Of a DNA stretch of 64,000 nucleotides, positions 10,141 to 20,700 are shown one piece after another (position 1 is the stretch's first letter; every line of letters starts with the position of its first letter). Source of the DNA: Xenopus tropicalis (Eukaryota; Chordata; Amphibia; Anura; Pipidae). The stretch spans positions 137,237,506 through 137,301,505 of the forward strand of contig NC_030681.2 of the NCBI RefSeq assembly GCF_000004195.4, written 5' to 3'. The notes beneath the pieces were generated by a model. That model ran no database searches, was not told the origin of the DNA, and saw only the letters and a list, made by a program, of their open reading frames with translations. The position numbers were made by a program, and so were the translations under genes.

Positions 10141-13100
10141 CCATCTGATCACAATTGTGGAAAGATCATTTTATCTTCTAAAGCTTATTCGAAATAAAAT
10201 TAGGCATTGGTAGATCGTAAAGTGAGAGGGGCCACAATGTTGCTTGCCTCTATTGACATGGCAGTCTGTGGCAGTTAGTTGGCCAAAAGGTGCTGGTCCC
10301 TGTACTTCAAAACGGAACATAAAGACTTACGCTTTACCCATGAAAACCAAGTTATCTATGTAGGGGCTACAGGGACCTATTGGGGGAGGACTGCATCAAG
10401 TTACCAATGCTGTCTTTCAACAGGAAGTTAAATCTGTTCAATTTTGAGCCAGATATCCATTGGACTGGACTTCCCTTTGGGCCCCATACACCGGCCAATA
10501 AGCTACCAACTTGCTCTGCAGGGTCAAAATGGCAGTTTTATCATCCCATATATGGCCAGCTTATGTGCCTGACAGTTAGATTTCCTATTTGTAGGATAGA
10601 GCTTAATATTCACTCAAACAAAATTTGCATTAGCAGTTTCTACATATTGGAGCAGTGTCATCTTGAGAAGATTGGGCCAGATTTAATTTCCACACTTTGC
10701 ATAGACTGCAATGGGGTCTCCACGATGAGATACATTACATTAAATATGACCCATTTTCTATATTTTATTGCTGGCAGTGGCAAGTGGTTGGGCCATGTGG
10801 ATGACATTTTTCTTTAAATAATGGTTTTATAGTATCTGCCTACATTTCAGAGCCCAAATATTTTGCATCCAAGTTGAGCATTTAATCGTTTTATTACTGG
10901 GGGGCGGGATAAGGAGTGCTGTTATCCATCAGGCTCTTTATGTCCTTGTTGTAATCAACAACACTTCTCTGTTGATCTATTATGCTGTCCTTTATAAAGA
11001 TTACCTTGTTACAAGTAGGTGTTTGTTCATCCCACAAAAAATCACTTGTGCCAAAGTAAATGGGTCAAAAAGAATCAAATGCCGAGCCTATGCCAACAAC
11101 TGACTTATCATTATTTTATTTTTCCTTTTCTCTTGAGAGGAAAACCTGATATCAATGCTCCTGGGTAACCGCAATCACAGATTAAAAGACATTAAAGTCA
11201 TCACAGTGCCATAGATACTCATAATATTGCCAGTTCATTATTCAATGCATTGTAAAAGGTTCTTGATCTCCTTTCAACCTATAACTTGTCTTTCTTATCT
11301 CCTTCCTTTTCTTTACCTTGTCACACACTGATGAAACTGAATAACTGGAGGTTTCATAAACAAGTTATCCTTGAGATTTCTTACTGTTTGTCACATCAAT
11401 CATTTACTAAGATGAACGAAAGAGATGGTGAAACACAGGGTTTTGTTTTTTTCAAAAAATAAAGGAAAAGTACATTGAGTGAAGTGTCTACCTATACTGA
11501 ATAGTAATAACTTTTACCATATGCAACAAATATACTTCAGCTGGAGAAACTGTGCCGACCATTAACTTTATTTATTATTTAGACTTCAGTCTGAAATATA
11601 CAAGCCAATGTGGTCCATGGCTGATGGATTTGTATAACCTCCCTGTTATTTACTCTTTAGCCCTGGGTGAAACTACTGGATCAACGTTATTCTGGCCTAT
11701 AAAAGTCAGCCCTGACTTTTTATAGGCCAAAATTGGGTTGATTATGATTCTGCATTTGAAACCCTTAGATCAAGTTACACAACATAAAGTCATGGTAAAT
11801 GGTTCGCATTTTGTTTTACGAAGATAGTGGGGACTAGCTAATTTAGGGCTAACAGTAGGGCTAACAGTACTAGGGAAAGTGGAATAAAACAACAAATGAA
11901 GCATAGCACCATGGGAAGGGAGAGGTAGGTGTAGGACACATAGTGATATTTAACGAAACACAATTTATCCTGTGTTCCACCAGATGATGAATGAGAGACC
12001 TTCCAGCCTTTAGGCTGTTTATCATTTAGGAGATGGAATGGTCCCTGCAAATAAAGGTTTCTTGGGTTTATTTAATAACATACCTTCACTATATAGATTT
12101 CAAAAAAGAAAATAACTACATTACATTTTCTTTTGCAGATATTCATTTAACCATTGACAGTAGCTGCTCAATAAACTATTTTGCTCTTCTGCTCTGTACA
12201 AGTACTATACACTATACCCATTCATGGAACAATAGCTACATAGCTTAAGAGAAGTTGCGGTTGAGAGTAAGACACAAGTCCATCAAATTCAACCTTTTCA
12301 GAATGTTCCTTAGGTGAATATTCATATTTATACACGTGTGCTGGTTACCTTGCTGAATGTCTTTGTTGAGGCAAAAGACTTTCTTCATTTAATAGATAGT
12401 GTCGTTTCTATTTTTGTCTAGAATGTCCCTGCCAAGGCATGCAATAAGGCACCACCCACTCACAAAATATAAAAGCAAATATGTTTGCAAGGAATTCTCT
12501 GTGAGTATAATAAGCTATGCTGTCATACTACTGCCTATTTGTTGAAAACAAAAGCAAATGAACTTAATGTGAGGGATACTGCAGGTGCGTTGCCTTTGTA
12601 GCAGTGGACCAAAATCGAGGAGCATCGTAGCAGATAAATTCAACTTATCTGCCACAAAATCTAACCTATCAGAATGTGCTCTGTTTGATATTCTATTGTT
12701 CCATGATAATAAATCATTTTCCCCATATTCACAGATACTTTTCATGGCCATTCATTTAATATTAAGCCATTTTGGTGGGAAGATGGGAAAGTTTGCTGTA
12801 AGGTTTCTTAGGGTAAAATGCCATGCAGCCTTAGTAAACAACAGACAGGTTCATTTTTCTTACATCCGAATTAATTAATTTCTGTGACCCTAGCAACTGC
12901 AGTCATGTTCTAATATAAACCAGGCTGACAGTTTAGATCATCATCAAGACCCTGCAGAGATATAATATTTGGCCTGCAGTATTATGATTTGTGCTTTATT
13001 CCCCTGCAGGGTAAATGACTGGGTATTCATAATATGTTATAATGATAATAATATTTCACTGTAATTTGTGCAAACTTTTTGGATAATAATTTAAAAATGA

Positions 13101-13359
13101 CATTTGTAGAAAATGACAAGAGAAGAAAAGAATATTGTAAAGTCAGCAGTTAACAGTATAGTCTTTGCAAGGTAGGGAGTCCAGAGCTCAGGGAATGAAA
13201 AAAAGATTTATATTCAAGTGCTATCTCTGTTCTAGTGATGGATATCATTTTCTCTTTAAAGAGTTAGATATCTATTTAGCAACTAAAAACAACATATTCT
13301 GCTCTCTGTACATATTACATAATATTTAACCAACAGCTGAACCACTTGATATGCTGGTA
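10141..13359. other. Gene-free stretch
   Basis: No gene found. A 145-codon plus-strand frame at 10380-10817 has no recognisable domain. One strong hairpin lies at 11694-11728 and is listed separately. The segment 12885-12945 is similar to 14730-14785 (shared CTAATATAAACCAG.CTGACA), indicating a dispersed or duplicated repeat. Confidence 0.4.
11694..11728. repeat. Hairpin, about 15-bp stem
   Basis: GGCCTATAAAAGTCA (11694-11708) pairs with TGACTTTTTATAGGCC (11713-11728), differing only by one extra base in the A/T run. The loop is 4 bases. It probably marks the inner junction of a small palindromic MITE, but I could not find the outer ends. Confidence 0.7.
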
Positions 13360-13363
13360 TTAA

Positions 13364-13832
13364 AGGAGAATGCAAGTCAAAATGTAAAAAGCATACTGCC
13401 CAATAGTCCTCCTGTTGAATTAAATATTTACTCAGTCACACTTACTTTTACACATTTTCTAGAACAGGCAGCCATCTCTAAAAAGGTATTCTCCCTTCCT
13501 TTCCCTCCTTGCTTCATACTGCACATGTGTTTCATTCCCTCCCCCCCCCCTCTGCCAGATCCGCTTCTGATTGGCTGGTGGGCATGTGTAGCTCAGAACA
13601 GGAGACAGGATCAAGTTACACACATGCTCAGAGAATAGGAAGGCTGCCGCTGGCACCTACAGGAAGGGGAGAGAGATTTCAGTGATGTCACTGTAGGCTT
13701 CACACTGCTGTAGGCTGCCAGCACCATATCTCAGAGAAGCAAGCAGGGATCTGGGAATTTAGATATGCAGTAAGTACTTAAAAAGAATGCCTTTAGACTT
13801 ACTTTCAATTTATATTAACCTTTCATTGTCCT
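13364..13832. mobile_element. TTAA-target MITE, 469 bp
   Basis: Flanked on both sides by TTAA (13360-13363 and 13833-13836). The left end AGGAGAATGCAAG and the reverse complement of the right end AGGACAATGAAAG form inverted repeats. TTAA targets are used by piggyBac and by Kolobok/T2-type elements; the superfamily cannot be settled here. A C-run of 10 lies near 13542. No transposase frame. Confidence 0.75.
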
Positions 13833-13844
13833 TTAAGATGGAAT

Positions 13845-14350
13845 GTCTTCTCTAGCAGAAAGTTTAGCATATCCTAGTCAAAGAATCAGGATAAGATTCC
13901 TTCCTTTCTTCCATCTTTCCTTCTTTCCTTCCTTCCTTCCGATGGAAGATGATGAAGTTGTACTTTAGGCTTACAATATGCTGCAGCTTCTCTAGCAGAA
14001 AGTTTAGTGTATCCTATTCAAAGGATTAGGATAAGATTCCTTCCTTCCTTCTTTTCTTCCTTCCTTCCTTTCTTCCTTGCTTCCAATGGAAGATGATGAA
14101 TTTGTTCTCTCGGCTCACAATATGTTACAGCTTCTCTAGCAGAAAGTTTAGCGTATCCTATTCTAAGGGTTAGGATAAGATTCCTTCCTTCCTTCCTGTT
14201 AAATGGGGGAAATGGTAGCATTGTACTATATATTCAGGATGATTCAGCTTTTCCCTGCCATAGAGGAAAGTCTAACATACAGGAAACTGAATTTCTCTTT
14301 AGGAACATATTATCAAGGGATTAGGATAAATTATTCTTCCTTTCCTACTT
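13845..14350. repeat. Degenerate ~140-bp tandem repeat, about four units, with embedded CTTC tracts
   Basis: TCTAGCAGAAAGTTTAG starts at 13851, 13991 and 14135 (spacings 140 and 144). Each time it is followed by ATCCTA, by a GGATAAGATTCC block and then by a CTTC microsatellite. A fourth, more diverged unit starts near 14255. The CTTC tracts shorten from unit to unit, so they have evolved separately after the duplication. Confidence 0.8.
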
Positions 14351-14519
14351 TTTTGCCTTTCTTGTCCCTTTCTCTGTTTGCTGGGGAAAATAATAACTGA
14401 AGCTTTGCCCAACCCTATTATGTTAGCAAGGGATTAACTAAACAACATGCTATTTAATTCCTTGGGTATGATTTTATTTTAATGTATTTACCTTCCCACT
14501 TGTTTTTTGCACAGTCCCA

Positions 14520-14624
<105 letters not shown>

Positions 14625-14689
14625 ATAAATTTATAATACATAAAAAGGGAGCTAAATCCCTTAGAGAAATATTAGACTACCTTTTCTAA

Positions 14690-16025
14690 ACAAGATAAAA
14701 AAGAGTTTTCCTGGCAACAAATGAATTGCTGTCTATGACCCTAGAAACACCATTTACATTCTAATATAAACCAGCCTGACAATTCTGATAAGAGCAGACA
14801 GTGCATACATATACTATATGGATTGCAGTCAAAGGATTTGTTCTTTAATCACTCGATAGTGTAAACCCCTGAGTGTTTGAACTATTCCTATTTAATCTTT
14901 ATAAAGTAATTAATGGAAGAAAGCAACATTCCTGCAATTAATTTCAGTGGCAGACAAAGTAGCCAGCAAATGCAAACAAGTAGCCGGTACAAAGATGTCT
15001 TGAAAGGGAGAGAGAACAAATCAGTGTATAATTCCACCCAGTGTATAATTCCACCCAGTGTATAATTCCAGTTCATAGAAGAGTTGAATATAGAAGATTT
15101 CCTTTGTGCAGAAATAATAAAGCAGGAATTTTAAAGCAAACTAGTGTTGCATTCAACAGGTTCACAATTTTGTATTGTTAGTGAGTGAGAGAAATACGGG
15201 CCATTTGTTATAAGAAAATTCTCCATGATAATAGGCATTAGAGTGTGTTGAAAATATGTTCTTTCGTTTGTAATCACGTATTGATTTTATTTTTAACTTT
15301 AATAGCGTATGTGATCCATAAAATCATTATCCGATTCAGGTATTGCACAAACAAGTCTATTTATAAAGCTGCAGATTATGCAACCACCCATTTCTGATGG
15401 AGGAAAACCACAAGGAGAATCTGCCCTGTTATAGTAGCAATAAGTAATTACCCCACTGGTCAATCAAACCAGAACTTGACCAGAAGCTGATCCAACAGGA
15501 GCTCTGTCTATATTAACAGGAGCAGCCCTGCTTTCCTTGTGCATAGGAACATCAGTTTTTTTTTACAGGTTTGGAGAATAATAAGGAACCAGATACCAGG
15601 ATTTTAGATCAGTGGTTGACCTTTGACTCCTTACTTCTCTGGCAAGTAGTTAGTGTGGTGTCATAATAAGAGGTCTATATTTACACAGAAAAATCTATTA
15701 AGGGTAAGGTATAAAAATTCTGTCTCATTTTTCCATTATCTTTGGGAGACAAGCACAGTTGGCAGCTTATTATTCTGTGCATGGGTCTATTTGAGTTCGC
15801 CCAACCAGCATCTGTCTTAACACTGTCTATTGTCTATTAAGTAAGTTTGAAGCATCAGCACTTTGATGCAGTCTCTTTCTGACAGGTCTTTGTAGACTCG
15901 CAGTATTTGAAATCAGCACAGAAATCTCATCAATATAGAACTTAGAAATCTGTCTCATGAAGGGTAAAACTGACCCAGAATTTAATTTTAAAAACAAATC
16001 AAATATCTCAATAATGCAAATATAA
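14690..16025. other. Gene-free stretch
   Basis: No gene recognised. There is a small tandem triplication of a 17-bp unit (TGTATAATTCCACCCAG) at about 15024-15070. The rest shows no repeat structure that I can define. Confidence 0.45.
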
Positions 16026-16505
16026 GATGGCACAGTGACCAGGGATGGAACTAGGTGTAGGCAGAAGAGGCAGCTGCCTAGGGCGCAAACACTGGGGGGC
16101 GCCAGGCAGGAACCTCTCCTGCCTACCCCTAGCTCCTTTTTCATTGCCCCCGCCGCTTGTCAATACGTGGTGGGGGCAATGAACTATCGCGTAGCCACCG
16201 GAAGGTACAGGGGGCGAGGTGGCCGACCCGGTTGCCTAGGGCACCTGGTCGGCTTGGCCCGCCCCTGACAGTGACAATGGCTATTCTACCTTGCACTGCA
16301 GGGGTCCTAGGTTCAATACCAGCAAGGGCACTATATGCCCTAATTTATTTGCTCTCCCCCTGCATAATTCTAACATACAGGCTGGTTAATTGGCTTTTGA
16401 TAAAACTGACCGTTGTGCATGTGATAGAGATCTTAGATTGTAAGCTTCATTGGGGCAGGGACTGATAAAATAATTTAAGGAGCTGCGGAATATGTATAAA
16501 TAATA
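16026..16505 (+). mobile_element. tRNA-derived SINE (V-SINE-like), split by a hAT MITE
   Basis: The 5' end GATGGCACAGTGAC (to 16039) continues at 16276 with AATGGCTATTCTACCTTGCA, then GGTCCTAGGTTCAATACC (a box-B-like sequence), GGGCACTATATGCC, CAGGCTGGTTAATTGGC, TTAGATTGTAAGCTTC, TTGGGGCAGGGACTG and a tail CTGCGGAATATGTATAAATAATAAATAATAA. This matches the other split SINE at 9565-10140. No protein coding. Confidence 0.8.
16040..16267 (+). mobile_element. hAT MITE, 228 bp, with perfect 8-bp target duplication
   Basis: ACAGTGAC occurs immediately before (16032-16039) and after (16268-16275) the element, an exact 8-bp duplication as expected for hAT. The ends are CAGGGATGGAACTAGG and, in reverse complement, CAGGGGCGGGCCAAGC. 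GC-rich inside, with a CCTAGGGCGC motif. The element at 52048-52296 is a second copy in opposite orientation. Open frames crossing it (16035-16268, 16157-16465) are chance. Confidence 0.9.
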
Positions 16506-17550
16506 AATAATAAGGTCAGATTTATCATAGCTGGGCAATATGGAGTGTGTGAGCGTTACCTCATTACTACAATACACAATGTAATTGTCTTTGCTGGAAT
16601 TATTCCTTCCAGAGCAGATGTTTATCTACAACATGGTATAGGGTCAGATTGATCTGGATGGGTGATAAAGCCTAGCCCTGCTGTTAAGGAGCCCTGAGCA
16701 CTATCACCCAATTAAACAGAATGGAACTTCGACTGCCTAATGAATGGAACGTATTCTGATGATTTGTCAAATCTGTCAATAAGATAAAAGCTTTTTTTTT
16801 CTCATATATCATAAAACAGGTGAAGCTTTTGAAAATCCTGTGGTATTCTCCACTTCAATCTATAACAGATCTGCCCCATAGCAAAACAAAATGACGGCAG
16901 TTCCTCTTTAAGTCATTTTTTTTTTCTTTTTTCAAGTCAGGAATAAAACTATACTGTGCAGTCATATGATCCCCAGAGCCTGTCACTTTAAAAAAATAAA
17001 AATATTCTCCCTTGAGCTTATTAAGAGCATTAGTACGATTTTGACCTTCGGGGAAGTTTACACCTTTAAGAGAAAAATAAAGTGTTGAAAGTTGTAACAC
17101 CTGCAGAGAGTCAGTTGTACATTCCAGCCTGACATGCAGGGTTAGTAAATATCAGTTCAGCTGTGCCACTGACTCACTGCGTGTTCCTGGAACTGTATGA
17201 AGGAGGAGAGGATACTGTGGGCAGGCGCTAACTGTATCATCTGGGTTGAGGCCGGTAGCAGATGGTCCTAAATCATACTTCCATGTGGGTTTTAAATAGA
17301 ACAGCACCCACAATCAGCTGACTGGGAGCAAGTGAGAAACTCGCCTTGTGCGAGACACTGCATGGAACTGTCATTTTTCCACCCAAGACATCACAATACC
17401 CATTAGAGTAACAGTTGTATTTGTTGATGTTTTGTGTTCTTTCAACCCCCCCTTGTGACATCACATCTTACTACTGGTCGCTTGATATGGTCATCCTGCC
17501 CTGAAATATCCTGAACACACATGGGGAATTGTGAGATATATATATATATA
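16506..17550. other. Gene-free stretch
   Basis: No gene and no defined repeat. T/A homopolymer runs occur near 16790 and 16915. Confidence 0.45.
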
Positions 17551-18834
17551 CAGGTATGGGACCCCTTATCCGGAAACTCATTATCCAGAAAGTTCCAAAT
17601 TACGGAAAGGCCGTCTCCCATAGACTGCATTGTAATCAAATAATTTAAAAATGGTTTCCTTTTTCATCTGATCCCAACTAAGATATAATTACTCCTTATT
17701 GGGGGCAGAACAGCCCTATTGGGTTTATTTAATGGTTAAATGATTCCCTTTTCTCTGTAATAATAAAACAGTACCTGTACTTGATCCCAACTAAGATATA
17801 ATTACCCCTTATTGGGGGCAGAACAGCCCTATTGGGTTTATTTAATGGTTAAATGATTCCCTTTTCTCTGTAATAATAAAACAGTACCTGTACTTGATCC
17901 CAACTAACATATAATTAACCCTTATTGGAGGCAAAACAGCCCTATTGGGTTTATTTAATGGTTAAATGATTCCCTTTTCTCTGTAATAATAAAACAGTAC
18001 CTGTACTTGATCCCAACTAAGATATAATTACCCCTTATTGGGGGCAGAACAGCCCTATTGGGTTTATTTCATGGTTAAATGATTCCCTTTTCTCTGTAAT
18101 AATAAAACAGTACCTGTACTTGATCCCAACTAAGATATAATTAACCCTTATTGGGGGCAGAACAGCCCTATTGGGTTTATTTAATGGTTAAATGATTCCC
18201 TTTTCTCTGTAATAATAAAACAGTACCTGTACTTGATCCCAACTAAGATATAATTACCCCTTATTGGGGGCAGAACAGCCCTATTGGGTTTATTTCATGG
18301 TTAAATGATTCCCTTTTCTCTGTAATAATAAAACAGTACCTGTACTTGATCCCAACTAAGATATAATTAACCCTTATTGGGGGCAGAACAGCCCTATTGG
18401 GTTTATTTAATGGTTAAATGATTCCCTTTTCTCTGTAATAATAAAACAGTACCTGTACTTGATCCCAACTAAGATATAATTACCCCTTATTGGGGCAGAA
18501 CAGCCCTATTGGGTTTATTTAATGGTTAAATGATTCCCTTTTCTCTGTAATAATAAAACAGTACCTGTACTTGATCCCAACTAAGATATAATTACCCCTT
18601 ATTGGGGGCAGAACAGCCCTATTGGGTTTATTTAATTGTTAAATGATTCCCTTTTCTCTGTAATAATAAAACAGTACCTGTACTTGATCCCAACTAACAT
18701 ATAATTAACCCTTATTGGAGGCAAAACAATCATATTGGGTATAATTACTGTTTAAATATTTTTTTTAGTAGACAAGATAGGAGATCTGAATTAAAGAAAG
18801 ACCCCTAATCCGGAAAACACCAGGCCCCGAGCAT
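17551..18834 (+). mobile_element. 113-bp-repeat MITE, forward, about 10 tandem units
   Basis: It begins CAGGTATGGGACCCCTTATC after a (TA)n run. A left arm (to about 17655) is followed by about ten tandem copies of the 113-bp unit (each with GATCCCAACTAAGATATAAT, then CCTTATTGGGGGCAGAACAG and CTCTGTAATAATAAAACAGT). The last unit is degenerate, and the right arm (AGGAGATCTGAATTAAAGAA) is cut off near GGCCCCGAGCAT, where a snapback element begins. The inner units alternate between two sequence types (see findings). Confidence 0.9.
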
Positions 18835-18854
18835 ATATTTATATATATATATAT

Positions 18855-19098
18855 ATAGAAAGAAACAAAAAGGTCCAGACTTATTTAAATGAAAAAAAGA
18901 AAATGCTTTACTGCAGGGGGAGTGGTTTATGGGCTTGCCCCTGTTTATACCTTGTGTGCTTTATGTTCATTATCTTGCTCCTTGATAAGAGGCGGGAGCC
19001 TCAAAACGTTCTAATGCAATTGCTCCGCACGGTGCAGTAAAGAATTTTCTTTTTTTTTCATTTAAATAAGTCTGGACCTTTTTGTTTCTTTCTATATG
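18855..19098. mobile_element. Snapback (inverted-repeat) element with hammerhead-like centre
   Basis: GAAAGAAACAAAAAGGTCC at the left pairs with GGACCTTTTTGTTTCTTTC at the right; the arms extend inward through CAGACTTATTTAAATGAAAA and continue imperfectly to the CTTTACTGCA/TGCAGTAAAG pair. The middle holds CTTGATAAGAGGCGGGAGCC then TCAAAACG (18981-19008), which looks like a degraded hammerhead core: CTTGATA for CTGATGA, a 4-bp AGGC/GCCT stem II, and CAAAACG for CGAAACG. Confidence 0.65.
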
Positions 19099-19544
19099 TA
19101 TTGTCGTGACTTCAGACTAGGTCTTCAGACTGGTACGTTAGCTCCACTCCAGTTTGTACAATGATAAATATATATGTGTGTGTTCTTCTCTATGTGGGCA
19201 CTAACAGGCACAAAAGTGCGCCCTGTACAGCTCAATGAATAAGCACCTGTGTCCTGGGTATGGTAACCATTGGACAGGTGATAAATACAAGGTTCTTATG
19301 ATACCTGCAACCGCCATGGTGAAAAAAGGAATCCATATATATACCTTCCCCTGCCCGCCCTGAATATAGCACTGCAGAATGGGGGCAGCACTGTATTCAT
19401 GGGAAACAGACAGTATAGATGCGTTAGATGGCCTAAATATTTACCTACAGGTAAACAGCAGGGCCAGCAGTGTGGCCTTTTAGCAGGGCATGGGTGGGTG
19501 GCAGACACAGCAGGACAGAGCCCCAGAGTGTTTCCTCAGTTCCA

Positions 19545-19690
19545 ACTGCAAAGGCGCCCACCCACCCACCTTCTTTTGTGACTTGAGAAAGTACCAGGAG
19601 GTCCGAAACGTTTCTGTGACTGTTCCATATGTGAAATAAAAGCGGTTTTATGAATATGAAATGGGAGTGCTGCAATTTCGATATATTGAA
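19545..19690 (+). mobile_element. Repeat fragment with hammerhead-like CTTGAGAAAG...CGAAACG core
   Basis: CTTGAGAAAG (19582-19591), an imperfect GTACC/GGTCC stem (19591-19604) and CGAAACG (19604-19610) are followed by GTGAAATAAAAGCGG and AGTGCTGCAATTT. This arrangement, CTTGA-AA, short stem, then GAAACGTT, recurs at 18981 and 26532. I read it as the remains of a hammerhead ribozyme in a Penelope-like element. Boundaries are uncertain. Confidence 0.5.
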
Positions 19691-20099
19691 TTCTGAGGGT
19701 ATGTGGAGGTGAACCTATGATGCTGTGCACTCCCCTGACAAACCTCTCCCAAGTGTGCTGGAAATCCATTGTATTTTGGCATCAGAGATGACCAGGTTTT
19801 AAAAATGGTAGTTTTACGTTTCAACACCCATGCTAGTAGATAGTTTCTCTATTGTGACTGAAGGTGAATTATTCACGGAAGCTTTAGCACACTGCTTAAC
19901 TTCAGTTTCAGTTTCAGTTTATATTTAAACCTATGACAAATTTTACAGTGGCTAAAATGGTACAGTATAGTTCTCTGTGTTATTAGAGGTGTACCCTACG
20001 GTATCAACCACCAAAGCCCAATGGTCCATAAAATAGATTAGCATTTTTTGGGGGGGGGGCAGGAGACAAGTTGCAGTGGCTGTGTGGGGGTGCAGGATA
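19691..20099. other. Gene-free stretch
   Basis: No gene. A short tandem TTTCAG repeat (CAGTTTCAGTTTCAG) lies near 19900 and a G-run near 20050. Confidence 0.4.
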
Positions 20100-20109
20100 T
20101 AGACATCAT

Positions 20110-20512
20110 TGCTGATACATTCTAAAGCCTTCTGACAAAAAAAGAGGCGCTTAAGAGGTGACATGATAACTATGTATAAATATATAAGGGGATCATATAA
20201 TAACCTCTCTGATGCTTTATTTACCAGTAGGTCCTTAAGAAGGGGTTGGATGGCTTTTTCCCAATTGAGGGAATACAGGGTTATGGGCAATAACTCTTAG
20301 TACAAGTTGATCCAGGGACTGGTCCGATTGCCATCTTGGAGTCAGGAAGGAATTTTTTCCCCTCTGTGGCAAATTAGAGAGGCTTCAGGTGGGGTTTTTG
20401 CCTTGCTCTGGATTAACTAGCAGTTAGGCAGGTTATATATAGGCATTATGGGTGCACTTGATGGACGTATGTCTTTTTTCAACCTAACTTACTATGTTAC
20501 TATGTTACTATG
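20110..20512 (+). mobile_element. 3' end of an L2/CR1-type LINE
   Basis: The codons at 20234-20293 read LKKGLDGFFPIEGIQGYGQ and stop. This resembles KRGLDEFLNMHSIQGY at the end of the LINE at 56.5-58.4 kb. The untranslated region contains GATCCAGGGACTGGTCC and AGTCAGGAAGGAATTTTTTC and ends TTTTTTCAACCTAACTTACT with a tail of ACTATGTT repeats (to 20512), the typical L2/CR1 end structure. Truncated at the 5' side. Confidence 0.8.
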
Positions 20513-20529
20513 TAAAATGTAATGGGGTT

Positions 20530-20700
20530 AAGTAATAAAAGGCACTAAGCTTGGCCAGGAGCAGTAACCCATAGCAACATTGGATGAATTCTTAGCAAGT
20601 GAGGGAATACAGGGTTCTGGGAGATAACTCTTAGTACAAATTGATCCAGGGACTGGTCCAGTTGCCATCTTGGATTCAGGAAGGGGATTAGTGTTCTCTA
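20530..20700 (+). mobile_element. Second, degenerate LINE tail next to the first
   Basis: GAGGGAATACAGGGTTCTGGGAGATAACTC and TTGATCCAGGGACTGGTCC (20602-20663) repeat the region 20264-20322 with mismatches. Just upstream (20560-20583) is AGTAACCCATAGCAACA, a dispersed motif shared with several MITEs in this window. Confidence 0.6.

Noticed and set aside
16035..16465. Two plus-strand frames over GC-rich DNA
   Set aside because: They run through a hAT MITE and into a SINE.
17690..18770. Reading the 113-bp array as centromeric satellite
   Set aside because: It is bounded by transposon terminal repeats and occurs in several separate elements with TA flanks.
18830..18860. Target duplication for the 18855-19098 snapback element
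   Set aside because: Its flanks are (TA)n-rich, so any match is uninformative.
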